Shown piece by piece: positions 23,718-35,630 of a DNA stretch of 64,000 nucleotides; position 1 is the stretch's first letter, and each line of letters opens with the position of its first letter. The notes under the pieces were generated by a model that made no database searches, was not told the DNA's origin, and saw nothing but the letters and a program-made list of their open reading frames with translations. Source of the stretch: Ziziphus jujuba (lineage: Eukaryota > Streptophyta > Magnoliopsida > Rosales > Rhamnaceae); the NCBI RefSeq assembly GCF_031755915.1, contig NC_083380.1, positions 33,689,501 through 33,753,500 on the forward strand, in the 5' to 3' direction. The translations under genes and the position numbers were made by a program.

Positions 23718-24281
23718 TGATGGAGGTGTAGCAACATAGCTCAGCAGCTCGGCATAGCTTGGCAACTCGGCAGCAACTTAGCTTGGCAGCAACATAGCTC
23801 AGCAACAGCAGCTCAGCAGCAACATAGCTTGACAGCAACACAGTAGCTCGGCAGCACCAGCAACAACACCAGCAGCAACAATTCAGCAACATAGCAGCAC
23901 TAGCAACAGCAAGCTCAAAACAGCAGCAGCTTCATCATGAACAATAACAGATGCTAAAACAGGGGAGAACAGAGTGCTACAGTACCATACAAATGAAATC
24001 CAATTTAAATCTTGTGGTCGTTAGCTTGCATGTGCCAAGGTTCATGTGACTTAAATAAAAAACACATCATTTTGATCTTTCTAAAATAATTGTTTAAAAT
24101 GCACCATTTTCATTTTTAGGTTTATATATGTAATAGTTTGCCACCTTTCGAGGAGACAATTTTATCTTCTTCAACATATGAAATAGCTTGGTGACCAAGC
24201 TAAGTTTCTAGCAGCTTCATTTGCTGGTTGTTTGTGAATGGTAAATTCATTTTTCTTGTTTAATTGAAAATTCCTACATCA
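23718..24281 (+). repeat. 3' LTR of the gypsy element
   Basis: 564 bp, TGATGGAG...CTACATCA, preceded by the polypurine-like GGGAAGGAG at 23708-23716. Its AGC repeat block is shorter than in the 5' LTR. Confidence 0.92.
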
Positions 24282-24286
24282 AAGAA

Positions 24287-25326
24287 AGTGAGAGGAAGAG
24301 TGATTTCTTAGTTGGTTAAAGATGTACTCAAATGACCATCTTTTGGTCCAATTTATCGAATTCTTGATAACCTTTCATTTTGGTTGCATCTTTAGAATAT
24401 TAACTCTTTAATTCAAAAGTTGTATCTTTTGAAAAAAAACCTTTACTTCAAAACTTGTGTAATTTAGTTTATATACAAATTCAAAGGGGTTATAACTTTT
24501 AATATTGTACCCATTCATTTGGGTTATATATTTTGCCAAGGCACCCAATCAAACTTGGGTTGCAACTTTTAATGAACACAACCATATCACATAGATGCAT
24601 ATTTTAGGTAAACACCATTACATTTTCTATAAACAGTATCATTATTTTGAAAATATCTTTACATATATAATTAATGTTGAGCTCCATTTTTTCCTCAGTT
24701 TTAGAAATTTGGTACTTCAATTTTCTTTGCTCTGCCTTCAAAAAAAAAATAAATAAATAAATAAATAAATAAATTCTTTGCTCTGTTTTTGGGTGGTTAC
24801 CTTTGGAGCACATGATTTCCTCATTTTTTTTTTTTTTTTCGTGGTTGTTGCTCAGTGGCACTCCGAATCATAATGTCGTTGGCACTAGTACTTTAAGGAA
24901 TATTTTTTTGGCATTTGCACCCCGAGCTCACACATCCACACATCCTAATGTGGTTGGCACTTAACACTTTAATGTTTTTTGGCATGTTGTACCCCGTACT
25001 CACACATCCACACATCCTTTACATCATTGATCCATCTGTTAAAAAACCAAACAGAAATGGTCGTGTGCATCTCATATAATGCATTATCAAGTGTAGGGGA
25101 TGTCATTTCACATTGTCTCTCTTAATTAAAATTAGGGAATAGAATTTTTTTTTTCTTAATAAAAATTCTAATGGAGCACCTTCTGAATTCGTAGTCCACG
25201 ATGTCAGATTGCTCTAAACTGCCTCCCAATGGCTTTTTTGACGGGCAATGTTGTCGAGGGTCTTCCTATTTTGTCGCCACTCGGGTTGCTCTTTCTCCAT
25301 GGTTCATCACTTTGTTTGTTTTTTTT

Positions 25327-25359
<33 letters not shown>

Positions 25360-28300
25360 AAGTTCTTTTTTGTTTGAATTTTTATGGTGGGTTAGATGGA
25401 GATTGCGGAGAGAACTGACGTCCCCATAGGTAAAGGTTGATGAGGTTATATGTATATACACTTAGGCATTTAAGGGCCATGGCACCCCCACTCCTCCCAA
25501 ATTATATTAACATCAATAGAAAATTATGTATTTGTCTCCTCCATAATTAAGATACCATATTGATTTTCGTGTAATCAATAGTTGCTATATATAAAAATAT
25601 AAAATATAAAATATAATATTGCTACCATAAAGCTTCTAATTCAAGTATAAATTGTTTTTCCTAAAAGTGAAATGAATTTCAATTATCCTTTAGATACATA
25701 AAAAGAAAAACTCAACTAAAATTTGCGCTTTTTTACTTGTAAAATTATAAAAGAAGATGAATAAGTTATAAACTATTTATTTGTGAATTATAGGATGTCA
25801 TATTCTATACCCAAAAAATGCAATCTATTTCACTCTGTTACATATTTTCAATCCTAAATAAAGCAATCAGAAAAATATAAAAAAAATTAAAAAATACCAG
25901 TAATTATGACGTTGACTAGCTTGTGAAAAGGTTTATTTCAAAGTTTTCTCAGCCGTGGTTACAATGGGTATATAAAGTGGTCTATTACATTTCCAAAGGT
26001 GGACTTTCTTAATTCATACATGCAAATTATAAATGATGGAAAGAGAGTGAATTTTACACCAGCTTTAGTCTAAGATGACAGTCTTTTCTGCAGGAATTTA
26101 CAGGATATTAAAAGGTTTTTGCTGCATGCTATTTGTCTAATTGCTCGCTGATTTTGATACTAGGTCTCCGGAGGCTGATCTTTTGCCTCATAGTTGGCTG
26201 TAGGAGGAGCATTATGGTTTTTTTGATGGAGTGAGTTTTAAGCTTATTTTCTGTTACTATACATTTGTAATATGCGCGCTAACGTTTTAATTACTTTGAG
26301 TTATCTAATGGACGGGCTCTCAAAGGGAGGACAGTTAGTTTCTTTAAGTGACAGACTTGGGGAATAAATATGCAATTTTCATTGGTGGGTTATTTATGTC
26401 TACAGTATATATAAAAATAAGATAGTAATTTTTTTTTTTTTTCATGCTAGATAGTAATTTTTTTTTTCATGTTTCATTATTAGATTTATTTGGTTTTCCT
26501 TCTAAAGCATTAAAAAAAAAAGTATAATATTAATTTATTTGTCTAATTTTATATACAATTATTTCATAAATATTAAATAATTGCTATGTATGTAGATAAA
26601 AAAAAAAACGATAATAAATTATGAAAATACATTTTCGATGTAAGAAAACAAAATATTAATAAATTATAGAAAAGCTATATAAATATCTTCTTTTAACAAA
26701 TAAAAAAAATTGTATTATATAATTTATAAAACAAACTACCTTATATACAATATTGACATTATGTATGTACAAATTAGTTAATTATTAATTTAAAATTTTA
26801 AAATTTAAATTCAAAGTGTTTACCTATATAAATTTTTTATTTCTATAAATTATGAAACTAATTACACATATTGAATGCCCACTAATTTTAAAACTTTAAA
26901 TTTTCAATATTAGGCTCTTTAAATTTTAAAATTTTAAAATTTGGTTCACATAAATTATTTGTAGATATTATTTTTCAATAATAAATAGTCCATTAATTTA
27001 AAATCAACAATTTCATTATAAGGCTATTCAAATTTTAAATTGTTCATATTATTACAATGAGTAATTAATATAAGCAATTAAAAAAATTATATTGAAATAT
27101 CAATTGCAATACTGATATATTAAATTTTAAAATTTCATAATTTTTGCCCATAAAAAAAATTATTTTTAATCCCATAGCTTTAAAAATGATTTTTTTTAAT
27201 TGAGTAAAAAAAAATTAAGATAATAAATTATGGACTAACATCTTCAATTAACAAACATTCTTCAATTAATAAATTAAAAAATTTCAATTACTTCATAAAT
27301 ATTAATTGAATACAATTTACATACGATTAATATTATAATTGGTAATTAGGCTGTATTTAATTTCCTTTAAGTTTTTAAATATTGAAAAATAAACATAAAG
27401 TTAGCTAAATTATATAAGGCATGTTGGTTCAAAACATCCAAATTATATTTTTCCCTCTTAAACACCCAAATTATGATTTTTAAATAGTAATAATAAATTT
27501 GAAAATTGATTGTGAAATTAAAAAAGCTGAATAAAAGCTACTTTTATTTTTTGGAATTCAATAGATGAATCTAAACAATGTAAATAATATTTTTTGAAAT
27601 AATAATTATTTTTTTGAAGCAAATGAAGCTTGAATAAGGCTAATTATTTATTTTAGAAATAAATAATTTTTTCTCAAATGAATGAGGGCATAAATAATGT
27701 TAAATTTATAATGTTAAAAGTGAGAAGGATAGTGATTATACAAGGTCATTTTTTCAAATTGATTCAAATAATAAAAGAAAAAACTTTGATTTAAAATAAT
27801 GGTTAAATTTTAGAAATTGAAAAAAGTTTGCACTCATTATTCAAAACAGTATTTGTATCCTTATTAAATTTTGAATATATTTTTTTTTATAAATAGACAA
27901 TGAATTAAGTGATGTTGAAACTTTTAATTAATAAGAAAAATTACTTTGAACAATGTTTTTTCCTTAATTTTATTTTTTATTATAATATATTTTATTTTTA
28001 AAAAATTATTGTTATTTTTTGTTGTCTTACTAAATTTATATTTAAAATCCTATTTATTACAAGGCATTTAAAAATTTTTAATTTGTTTATTCTTTACAAA
28101 TTAATATAATAGTATGATTTTTATAAGGTTTATTTGTTTAATTTTTATTATTTTATTATCATTTATTTTTTATTTTTTAATTGAATTTAGAATAGGACGC
28201 CTACATCCATTAAAAAAGTCTAAATTATCATATTTTTGTAAAATTACAAAACAATATCAATAAAAATTATAAAATAATAACAAACTATTAATATTTTTTT

Positions 28301-28732
28301 TATCTTTACTCATAAAAAATAATATAAATAGTTAATTTAATTTGATTTGAATATATTTAATTATTATAAATGATTCTTAAAATTATTTATTGCTAGATAA
28401 TTATAAATGGCTGCACGATCTTGTAAATAATAACTATTATCATTATTTCTTTCAATAGCCTTTGAGGAACTCTTTTGAATTGATTTATGTAAAGTTGGGT
28501 TTCATTCTTGAATGTCTTCAATACTGAGAGTTCTTGGTGAGATCATACTGAGTGTGCAGCTATTTACAAATGGGCCCCTGAAATCCCACTTTCCCATTTG
28601 TAACGTTGCCCAAAAAAAAAAAAAAAAAAAAGGACAGATATTTGTGAATAGGAAGATTCCCTCATGCTGTTCATCAACTACGGAAGACTAGTTAGACTGA
28701 AAAACAAAGCTGCTTTGTCGAGTTTCATACTA

Positions 28733-28797
<65 letters not shown>

Positions 28798-28849
28798 CTC
28801 AGAGCTAGTTTCTCTTTATCTTTCAACTCCCTTCTGCGAAAACCACATT
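24287..28849. other. Gene-poor AT-rich region with NLR-flank remnants
   Basis: I find no supportable gene in these 4.6 kb. 24872-25018 is a 75 bp imperfect tandem duplication (TTGGCACT..., then CACACATCCACACATCC twice). 25785-25970 matches the downstream flank of the first NLR (13262-13465). Around 26160-26220 is a segment resembling the flanks near 36310 and 40550 (GGCTGATCTTTTGCCTCA). 26380-28480 is extremely AT-rich with homopolymer runs. 28500-28849 should hold the promoter of the CNL gene that starts at 28850. Confidence 0.6.
28743..28794 (+). repeat. (AT)n microsatellite upstream of the CNL start
   Basis: About 52 bp of pure AT dinucleotide repeat ending 55 bp before the CNL ATG at 28850, so it lies in the presumed core promoter or 5' UTR. 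Confidence 0.95.
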
Positions 28850-28934
28850 ATGGATCCAGCAACGGTGGGTGCACATTTCCTTTCGGAATTCCTTGAGGTC
28901 TCTTTTGCTAAGATAGCTAAACCGGCTTTCCTTG

Positions 28935-29619
28935 TGTCACGGACTTGTTTGTTTACCCTTCAAGCCGTGCGGCCTTAGTTGCTATTCCGACCCTTTGTTG
29001 CAACTAAGTAAGCCTTTTGCCCACTAAAAGAGAAAGCTAAGCAAAGAAAGCTAGAGCACAAAGAGAGTTTGGGAGAATGAAAGTATATTACTTGAAAGAG
29101 AGCTTTACAAGTATAGATGAGATTTCTTGGATGGTTTAGCCAAATGAGGCCTCCACCTATTTATAGGCACACAAAGTCTAATCCTACGGCTATAATTGCT
29201 TTGATCCTACGGTGGAGAATGGGTGTCTAGATCCTTCCCACCTACTTTCCCACCTACTTTACATAAAATATCTAAAGAAGCATCTAGAATGGATATGTAC
29301 ATGGCTTGACCTAGAGTTCTCCACAAGGTTCTAGAGAATTCTACACTACTCTAGGTGCTTGGCCCATTGTAAGGCCCAAAATAGGCCCAAAGTAAATTAT
29401 AAGGCCCAAAATGGATTGGAAGGCCCAAAATGGAGAGAATGCTCACCAAGTGTTTGATAAAATGCTTCAACCGTGACATTCTCCCCCACCTATGCCGTCG
29501 ACGTCCTCGTCGAGCTTGTTTCATGGAACCTCTTGATATGATCTTCAAATTGCCAAAGCGCGATAGCAGGTTCCCAACTTGCTTCGCTATCGGGAAGTCC
29601 TTTTTCGCGGGACGTGACA
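28935..29619 (-). repeat. 3' LTR of the gag-protease element
   Basis: 685 bp, identical by eye to 31276-31960. It contains a second polypurine-like site with the LTR-start context GGGGGAGAATGTCACG (minus strand, near 29475-29493), echoing the true PPT/LTR junction at 29613-29632. Confidence 0.93.
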
Positions 29620-31234
29620 CTCTCCCCCACCTAAACTCGCGACGCCCACGTCGCGCCTTCTTCCTTGCCCGCCGAATGTGATCTTTGAGTTGCCGTTGTG
29701 TATCTTCGTGCTCCCCACTTACTTCACCATCCGGCAGGTCCTTCCCCTTCACCAAGTATTTGGTGTAGTTGGGTATGCCTTTATGTTGACCGACTCGACC
29801 CGCAGGTGTGGCTTCAACACTCTTGGCGGGTGAAGTCACTATCGTCGAGGGTGCCCCTTTTGACTTACCTTTCGCTAGGGCCTCCATGCCCCCTTTCCTT
29901 ACAATGGGAAGTGACTCTTCATAGCGTCGTGCCTTCCCGTCATGTACCTTGTTTTGTTGAGGTGATGGTTTGGCTAAGTTCCCTTCCTTAGCCTCTTCGT
30001 GCTTTCTCTTGTCGTCTCCACGACTTGAAGTCAATGCACGCAAGCTCCCTTGGTGCAACTCCTTTGGCACATGTTGTACCTCAGGAGAAGTCTTGGCATG
30101 GTTTGAGGCATCCTCATTAGGCTTTTGGGCAGCAGCCAAGTTGATTTGCTTCTCCCTCTCAACTTGCAATGCTGACAAAACCTTGGCCTCCCGCTTGCTA
30201 GCTTGTTCCGTAGGCACCACGCACATCGTTCCCCCATCCATGATGCATAACTTGCTTGCAAATGGGAGTGGGAAAGCCTTTACTTGGTTGAAGAAGTCCA
30301 TACCAAGGACAACCTTGTAGTCATCCATGGACACAACCGTTAGATTCAATTGGCCCTCCCAATCGCCGATGGTGGTTTGCACACCTCTAGCAACTCCTTG
30401 GAGTGGCTTTGCATCCGAGTTCACCGCCTTTACGGAGCCCCTTTCTTTGGTTGCCTCGATCCCAAGCCTTTGCGCCTCCTCCACCGATAGGAAATTATGT
30501 GAGGCACCCGTGTCCACCAACGCCTTGGTGGGCACCCCATTGAGTTTTGCCTCCACGAACACTAGGCCACTCTTCTTTGTCTCCTTAGGAGCAGCCTTGA
30601 TAGCATTCAACAGCTGTAAGGAACCTATTTGTGTTTGCTCTTTAGTTTCCCTCTCTTCGAGCATGGCATTTAATGACTTCCTTTTTGGACAATCTCTTGC
30701 CCAATGGGGGCCGTCACATAGGAAGCAATTTCTCTTTGGCTTTAGTTCGGGCTTGGCTCCTTCCTTCCAATCTTTGCTAGGTAATGGTGGCCTTCTTTGA
30801 TGTTCCTTACTTTGGGGAGTTTTATAGAACTTGTCTCCCCCACCTTCCATGCTCACATCCCTCGTTCCTCTCTCTTCTCTCTTCTTAAACTCATCTAATT
30901 GAGCTTGCATAAGGGACAAGGTTTCAATTACCTTTGTTTGGAAAGCTTGGCTTTCATGACGCCATGCCTCGGTGTTGGCCTCGTTGGTGTCTTGCATGGT
31001 ACCTCTAAGCTCCCCCACTTGGCCTTCCACTCGGCCATCGAGCTCCCCCATGCCTTGCTCCACACAATCAAGCCGCTCCAACATGTCGGCAACGGCCAAC
31101 TCCATCTTGACCACCTTGGTCTCCATGGCGGTGAGAACGTCCTTCGACTTTGAACGCCCACGTCCCTTCCTTGCAGCTTCGGGGATGACCTCCCTTCCCC
31201 TTGCTTCTTCAATCACAACCTCTGAGGAAGACAT
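29351..31234 (-). CDS. Gag-like polyprotein with zinc knuckle and aspartic protease
   Basis: Intact 627-residue ORF of the non-autonomous element. N-terminal basic patch (ARKGRGRSKSK), then a coiled-coil-like acidic and Leu-rich segment (about residues 33-120), a CX2CX3HX4C zinc knuckle (Cys170, Cys173, His177, Cys182), and a retropepsin-like domain with VDTGASHNF (catalytic Asp241) and VVLGMDFF about 75 residues on. A charged low-complexity tail follows. The last 90 or so codons lie inside the 3' LTR and repeat an Arg-rich motif (ARRGRREFRWGR and ARRGRRRHRWGR). I see no recognisable capsid, RT or integrase. Expected role: RNA packaging and self-processing, in trans with a helper element. The start is the first ATG, 41 bp from the 5' LTR. 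Confidence 0.87.
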   Translation of the reverse strand: MSSSEVVIEEARGREVIPEAARKGRGRSKSKDVLTAMETKVVKMELAVADMLERLDCVEQGMGELDGRVEGQVGELRGTMQDTNEANTEAWRHESQAFQTKVIETLSLMQAQLDEFKKREERGTRDVSMEGGGDKFYKTPQSKEHQRRPPLPSKDWKEGAKPELKPKRNCFLCDGPHWARDCPKRKSLNAMLEERETKEQTQIGSLQLLNAIKAAPKETKKSGLVFVEAKLNGVPTKALVDTGASHNFLSVEEAQRLGIEATKERGSVKAVNSDAKPLQGVARGVQTTIGDWEGQLNLTVVSMDDYKVVLGMDFFNQVKAFPLPFASKLCIMDGGTMCVVPTEQASKREAKVLSALQVEREKQINLAAAQKPNEDASNHAKTSPEVQHVPKELHQGSLRALTSSRGDDKRKHEEAKEGNLAKPSPQQNKVHDGKARRYEESLPIVRKGGMEALAKGKSKGAPSTIVTSPAKSVEATPAGRVGQHKGIPNYTKYLVKGKDLPDGEVSGEHEDTQRQLKDHIRRARKKARRGRREFRWGRVSRPAKKDFPIAKQVGNLLSRFGNLKIISRGSMKQARRGRRRHRWGRMSRLKHFIKHLVSILSILGLPIHFGPYNLLWAYFGPYNGPST

Positions 31235-31275
31235 GTTGCTCTAGATGCTAGCTTTAACCTGGCTCTGATACCACT

Positions 31276-31960
31276 TGTCACGGACTTGTTTGTTTACCCT
31301 TCAAGCCGTGCGGCCTTAGTTGCTATTCCGACCCTTTGTTGCAACTAAGTAAGCCTTTTGCCCACTAAAAGAGAAAGCTAAGCAAAGAAAGCTAGAGCAC
31401 AAAGAGAGTTTGGGAGAATGAAAGTATATTACTTGAAAGAGAGCTTTACAAGTATAGATGAGATTTCTTGGATGGTTTAGCCAAATGAGGCCTCCACCTA
31501 TTTATAGGCACACAAAGTCTAATCCTACGGCTATAATTGCTTTGATCCTACGGTGGAGAATGGGTGTCTAGATCCTTCCCACCTACTTTCCCACCTACTT
31601 TACATAAAATATCTAAAGAAGCATCTAGAATGGATATGTACATGGCTTGACCTAGAGTTCTCCACAAGGTTCTAGAGAATTCTACACTACTCTAGGTGCT
31701 TGGCCCATTGTAAGGCCCAAAATAGGCCCAAAGTAAATTATAAGGCCCAAAATGGATTGGAAGGCCCAAAATGGAGAGAATGCTCACCAAGTGTTTGATA
31801 AAATGCTTCAACCGTGACATTCTCCCCCACCTATGCCGTCGACGTCCTCGTCGAGCTTGTTTCATGGAACCTCTTGATATGATCTTCAAATTGCCAAAGC
31901 GCGATAGCAGGTTCCCAACTTGCTTCGCTATCGGGAAGTCCTTTTTCGCGGGACGTGACA
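31276..31960 (-). repeat. 5' LTR of the gag-protease element
   Basis: 685 bp direct repeat of 28935-29619. The minus-strand primer-binding site TGGTATCAGAGCC lies next to it, just below 31276. Confidence 0.93.
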
Positions 31961-34900
31961 CTTGGCTGCCTCGGAATAGCCAAGCTTAAAGCTGAGGACT
32001 TCACAAAGATGAAGATGATGTTCTCGTCAGCTAATCTAGTTCTCAATGATGCTGAGCAGCAGCAAATCACAAACCCAATTGCCAGGAAGTGGCTTGATGA
32101 CCTCCAAGAAGTGATCTATGATATACGGGACTTGATGGATAGGATCGAAGCAGCTAAAATTTATGGCAACGTCGGACTTAATGAGGTAACTAACTTCCCA
32201 AATTTTTTTTTTTTCTGGTAAATTCAACTCTCTCTTTTTTCGGGAAAGAAACAAAAAAAGCTTAGGATTTTCATTCTGAAGAACGCTATTAGTTTATTAG
32301 TTTTTAGGAACTGAAAAGTTATGATTAATTAAAGGTTGAAAGAAAAAAGGTGGGGCCTTGTTTCCACTCACACACTATCTACTTGTTTCTCTCACTTCTC
32401 TGTTTCTTCTTCTCGATTTTTCTTTGTAAGGGAAAGATGCCCTAATTATCACCATGTCACCTATTATTTTTTTTTCAAATAATCATAACATCTCATCCCA
32501 ACTTAATATACTAATACCATACCCTGACACCACAGGAGATAACGGAGATCCTCATCAAATTAGAAAATATTGCCAATCAAAAGAATCATCTTGGTTTGAA
32601 ATCTGGTGTTCAAAACACAATTTTACCAAGACCACAAACAACTTCTTTAGTAGAAGATTCTGGTGTTTATGGCAGGGATGCGGACAAAGAAACCATCATG
32701 GAGTTGTTGCTATCAAATGAAATGAATGGGAAAAAGATATTTGTAGGTATGAGTGGGATCGGGAAGACAGCTCTTGCTCAGCTTATTTACAGTGAAATTG
32801 ATAACAAGGTCATGGAGAAACCTTTTGATTTCAAAGCATGGGTTTGTGTCACAAATGAATTTAGCATTTTCAAAATAACAAAGACAATTGCTAAAAGAGT
32901 CATTACTTCCCTTAAATTTGAGGATGACGACGACTTGGATTTTATTCAAGTTTAATTAAAGAAGGCTCTGATAAACAAAAAGTTTTTTATTGTTCTTGAT
33001 GATGTTTGGGTCGAGAAGTATTCTCTATGGAATGTGTTCATGAAGCCTTTTAGCCATGGGGAATATGGAAGTAAAATCATTGTGACGACACAAAGTGAAA
33101 AAGTTGCTTCTATGGTACATGATCTTCCACCTTATCACTTAACAACTCTGTCGAGTGATGCTTGTTGGAATTTATTTAAAAAAGTTGCCTTCAACAATTC
33201 AAATCCAATTGTCCCTTCAGAATTAGAAGAAATTGGCAGAGAAATCGTTGAGAAGTGTAATGGTCAGCCTTTGGCAGTAAAGTCGCTTTGTAGTCTCTTA
33301 CGCCATCAATCAAATTCAAAAGATTGGGAGAGCATACGAGACAGTGACATATGGGAGCTTTCCCAAAAAAATTGCAACATTCTCCATGCTCTTTGGTTGA
33401 GCTATCAATATTTACCTTCACATCTTAAGCAATGTTTTGCTTACTGCTCAATATTTCCAAAAGGTTTTCAATTTGCTAAAGAAGATTTAATCAAGCTTTG
33501 GATGGCAGAAGACCTTTTGCATCCCCAGAAATCAAAGAGGACAGAGGAAGTTGGAGAAGAGTTTGTTCATGACCTATTGTCAAGATCATTATTTAAAAAA
33601 TCAATAAAACTGGATAAATCAGTTTGTCTTACAATGCATGATCTTGTAAATGATTTAGCTACTTTTATAGTTGGAGACCTTTGTTTAAGGTCATATTGCA
33701 GCAGCTTAAATAAGGCTTCGAACAACAAAATCCGTTATTGGTCACATCTTAAAGGAGAAAATGACAATTGCGAGAAGTTTGAGGGTTTGGTTGAAGCTAA
33801 GCATTTACGAACTCTACTCTTAACATCAACACGTCATTTCACGGCAAAATTGGAATTGGCAAATCTGTTGCCATTGTTAACATGCCTGAGAGTGTTGTCT
33901 TTATATAACACTTCTATCACGGAGCTGCCTGATTCAATTGTGGATTTGAAGCTTCTAAGGTACTTGAATTTATCTGGAACTAGAATCAAAAAGATCCTTA
34001 ATGGGGTTTGTACTCTGTACAATTTGCAGACTCTACTTTTGCGAAATTGTTCAGAGCTTTTTTTGTTGCCACCTGAGACGGTTAATTTAACAAACTTGCG
34101 GCATCTGGACATTGAATGCACAAGTATAAAAGAGATGCCAAAAGAAATGGGTACTTTGAAAGATTTGCAAACATTATCTACTTTTGTTCTGGGCAAAGAT
34201 AATACCGTTGAGGAGTTGAAAAATCTTCAAGATTTGGGTGGAAGTCTTCATATTTTGCAGCTTGAGAATGTGGTGAAAGTAGAAGAAGTCACAGCAGCCA
34301 GGTTAAAGGATATGAAGTACCTTACTGAGTTGGAATTTGAATGGAGCTTGAAGTCTGATGGCGGCTCCCGAAACCAAAACCCTCAAGAGGTACTTGCTGG
34401 GCTTCAACCTCACACAAACATCAAGGTAGTCAAGATTAAGACGTGGAGAGGTAAAAAATTTCCAAATTGGGTGGGAGATCATTCATTTTCTGGTTTAGAA
34501 CACATAGAGCTATTGGGATGTATGAATTGTGACTCATTGCCGCCACTTGGGCAGCTTCCATTCCTCAAACAACTTGTTATTTGTCAATTTACAGAATTCT
34601 TGAAAATAGGTGATGAGCTATACGGTGGTTCTGCAGAGGATACGCCGTTTAGATGCTTGGAACTCCTACAAATTTCTCAAATGCCGAAGTGCAAGGAGTG
34701 GTCACTTAGTGGAGGACATTTCAAAGGTTCATTCCCTAAGCTTAAGGAAATTGTATTGAAAGCTAGTCCAGACTTAACTGCAGAATCTGCTTACCTAAGA
34801 CTATGGAAACCATTGAAATTAGTGGATGCCACAAAATAGATCTGAATTTGTCAGAAAGCAATCGGTATAAATCACTTACAAAGGTACATGGCTGCATTTC

Positions 34901-35630
34901 AATAAAATCCATTTTCCTAGACTGCTTCACAAACCTTAATGAACTTCATTTGGAATGTAAGAATCTGGAGTCCCTTGAACAATCTTGCACTCAACTCTCC
35001 TTTTTGAGGTGCCTCAAGTTGACAAAATGCCCGAATTTTAAAAGGTTTCCACAAGGAGGATTGAGTGCCCCCAACTTGAAAGAATTTCAGATCTGCTCTT
35101 GCAAAGAGTTGAGTTCACTGCCTCTTCCTTCGTCTCTGCAAACTTTGTTTATATCTGAATGTCCGAAACTGGAGTCATTTTCAGAAGAGAGATTGCCCTC
35201 AAATTTAAAACAACTTTCAATTTGTGACTGCAGCAAGCTCTTCGAAGGCCGCTTGAACTGGAATTTTCAAGGCCTTACCTCTCTTTCAACCTTATACATC
35301 TCCGACATAGATAAAGAGTTGCATTCATTTCCCGAGGACCAGCTACTGCCGATCACTCTTACTAGTCTAAGCATTGTATGGTTTACCAAACTTGAGGAAC
35401 TAAATAGCAATGCTCTTCAACAGCTCACCTCCCTCGAACATCTGACAGTTTCTCACTGTGGTGAAATAGAATTCTTTCGTGTAAGGCTGCCCGACTCTGA
35501 TCGGATTTTGGATATCACCGAGTCTAAAAAGCCAGAAGATCTTTACAGCGATGAAACAGGGGATGATCGGGATAAGGTTTCTCACATCCGTCAAATAATA
35601 ACAACCAAAAAGCGGGAGAGCCAGCAATGA

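Larger units (their letters stand above)
15321..24281 (+). mobile_element. Decayed Ty3/gypsy LTR retrotransposon with nested solo LTR
   Basis: Whole element on the plus strand, 8,961 bp including a 3,030 bp nested solo LTR. Order: 5' LTR, PBS, gag, protease, RT, RNase H, integrase, polypurine tract, 3' LTR, which is the Ty3/gypsy order. Flanks are GAGAA (15316-15320) and AAGAA (24282-24286), a 5 bp target duplication with one mismatch. Outside the microsatellite the two LTRs differ at about 17 of roughly 350 aligned positions by eye, mostly C/T and G/A changes, which marks an old insertion. Gag and pol carry several stops, a damaged protease motif and a damaged zinc knuckle, so the copy cannot be autonomous. 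Confidence 0.93.
28935..31960 (-). mobile_element. Young non-autonomous gag-protease LTR element (TR-GAG-like)
   Basis: 3,026 bp, minus orientation, inserted in exon 1 of the CNL gene with a 4 bp duplication CTTG (28931-28934 and 31961-31964). The two 685 bp LTRs (TGTCACG...CGTGACA) look identical base for base, so the insertion is very recent. On the minus strand the primer-binding site TGGTATCAGAGCCAGG (initiator tRNA-Met) follows the 5' LTR with the usual short gap, and the polypurine tract AGGTGGGGGAGAG abuts the 3' LTR. The 1,656 bp interior holds one ORF and no RT, RNase H or integrase. Elements with LTRs plus only a gag-type ORF are known in plants as TR-GAG; this one also carries a protease. 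It must be moved by enzymes of a related autonomous element, not seen in this window. Confidence 0.92.
28850..35630 (+). pseudogene. CC-NBS-LRR (RPP13-like) resistance gene, interrupted
   Basis: Cytosolic immune receptor of the CNL class. Exon 1 encodes the Rx-type coiled coil: 28850-28934 (starts MDPATVGAHFLSEFLEVSF), then after the inserted element 31965-32185 (AEDFTKMKMMFSSAN, VLNDAEQQQITN, ARKWLDDLQEVIYDIRDLMD). A phase-0 intron follows (32186-32535, GT..AG). Exon 2 has P-loop GMSGIGKT, kinase-2 FFIVLDDVW, RNBS-B GSKIIVTT, GQPLAV in place of GLPL, CFAYCSIFPKG, MHDLVNDLA, and LRRs from about 33840 to 35500 (LPPLGQLPFLKQL, LPSSLQTLFISECPKLESF). Lesions: the LTR element in exon 1, TAA at 32953-32955, and a frameshift near 34790-34805 that moves the distal LRRs to another frame (34803-35630). 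The coiled-coil frame is continuous across the insertion once the element and one CTTG copy are discounted. Confidence 0.9.

Noticed and set aside
26380..28480. Matrix-attachment or centromere-like AT-rich DNA
   Set aside because: The AT content is high but no satellite period or repeat unit is visible, so nothing specific can be supported.
29430..31244. Plus-strand frames opposite the gag-protease ORF
   Set aside because: They are shadows of the minus-strand ORF, with no domain or codon logic of their own.
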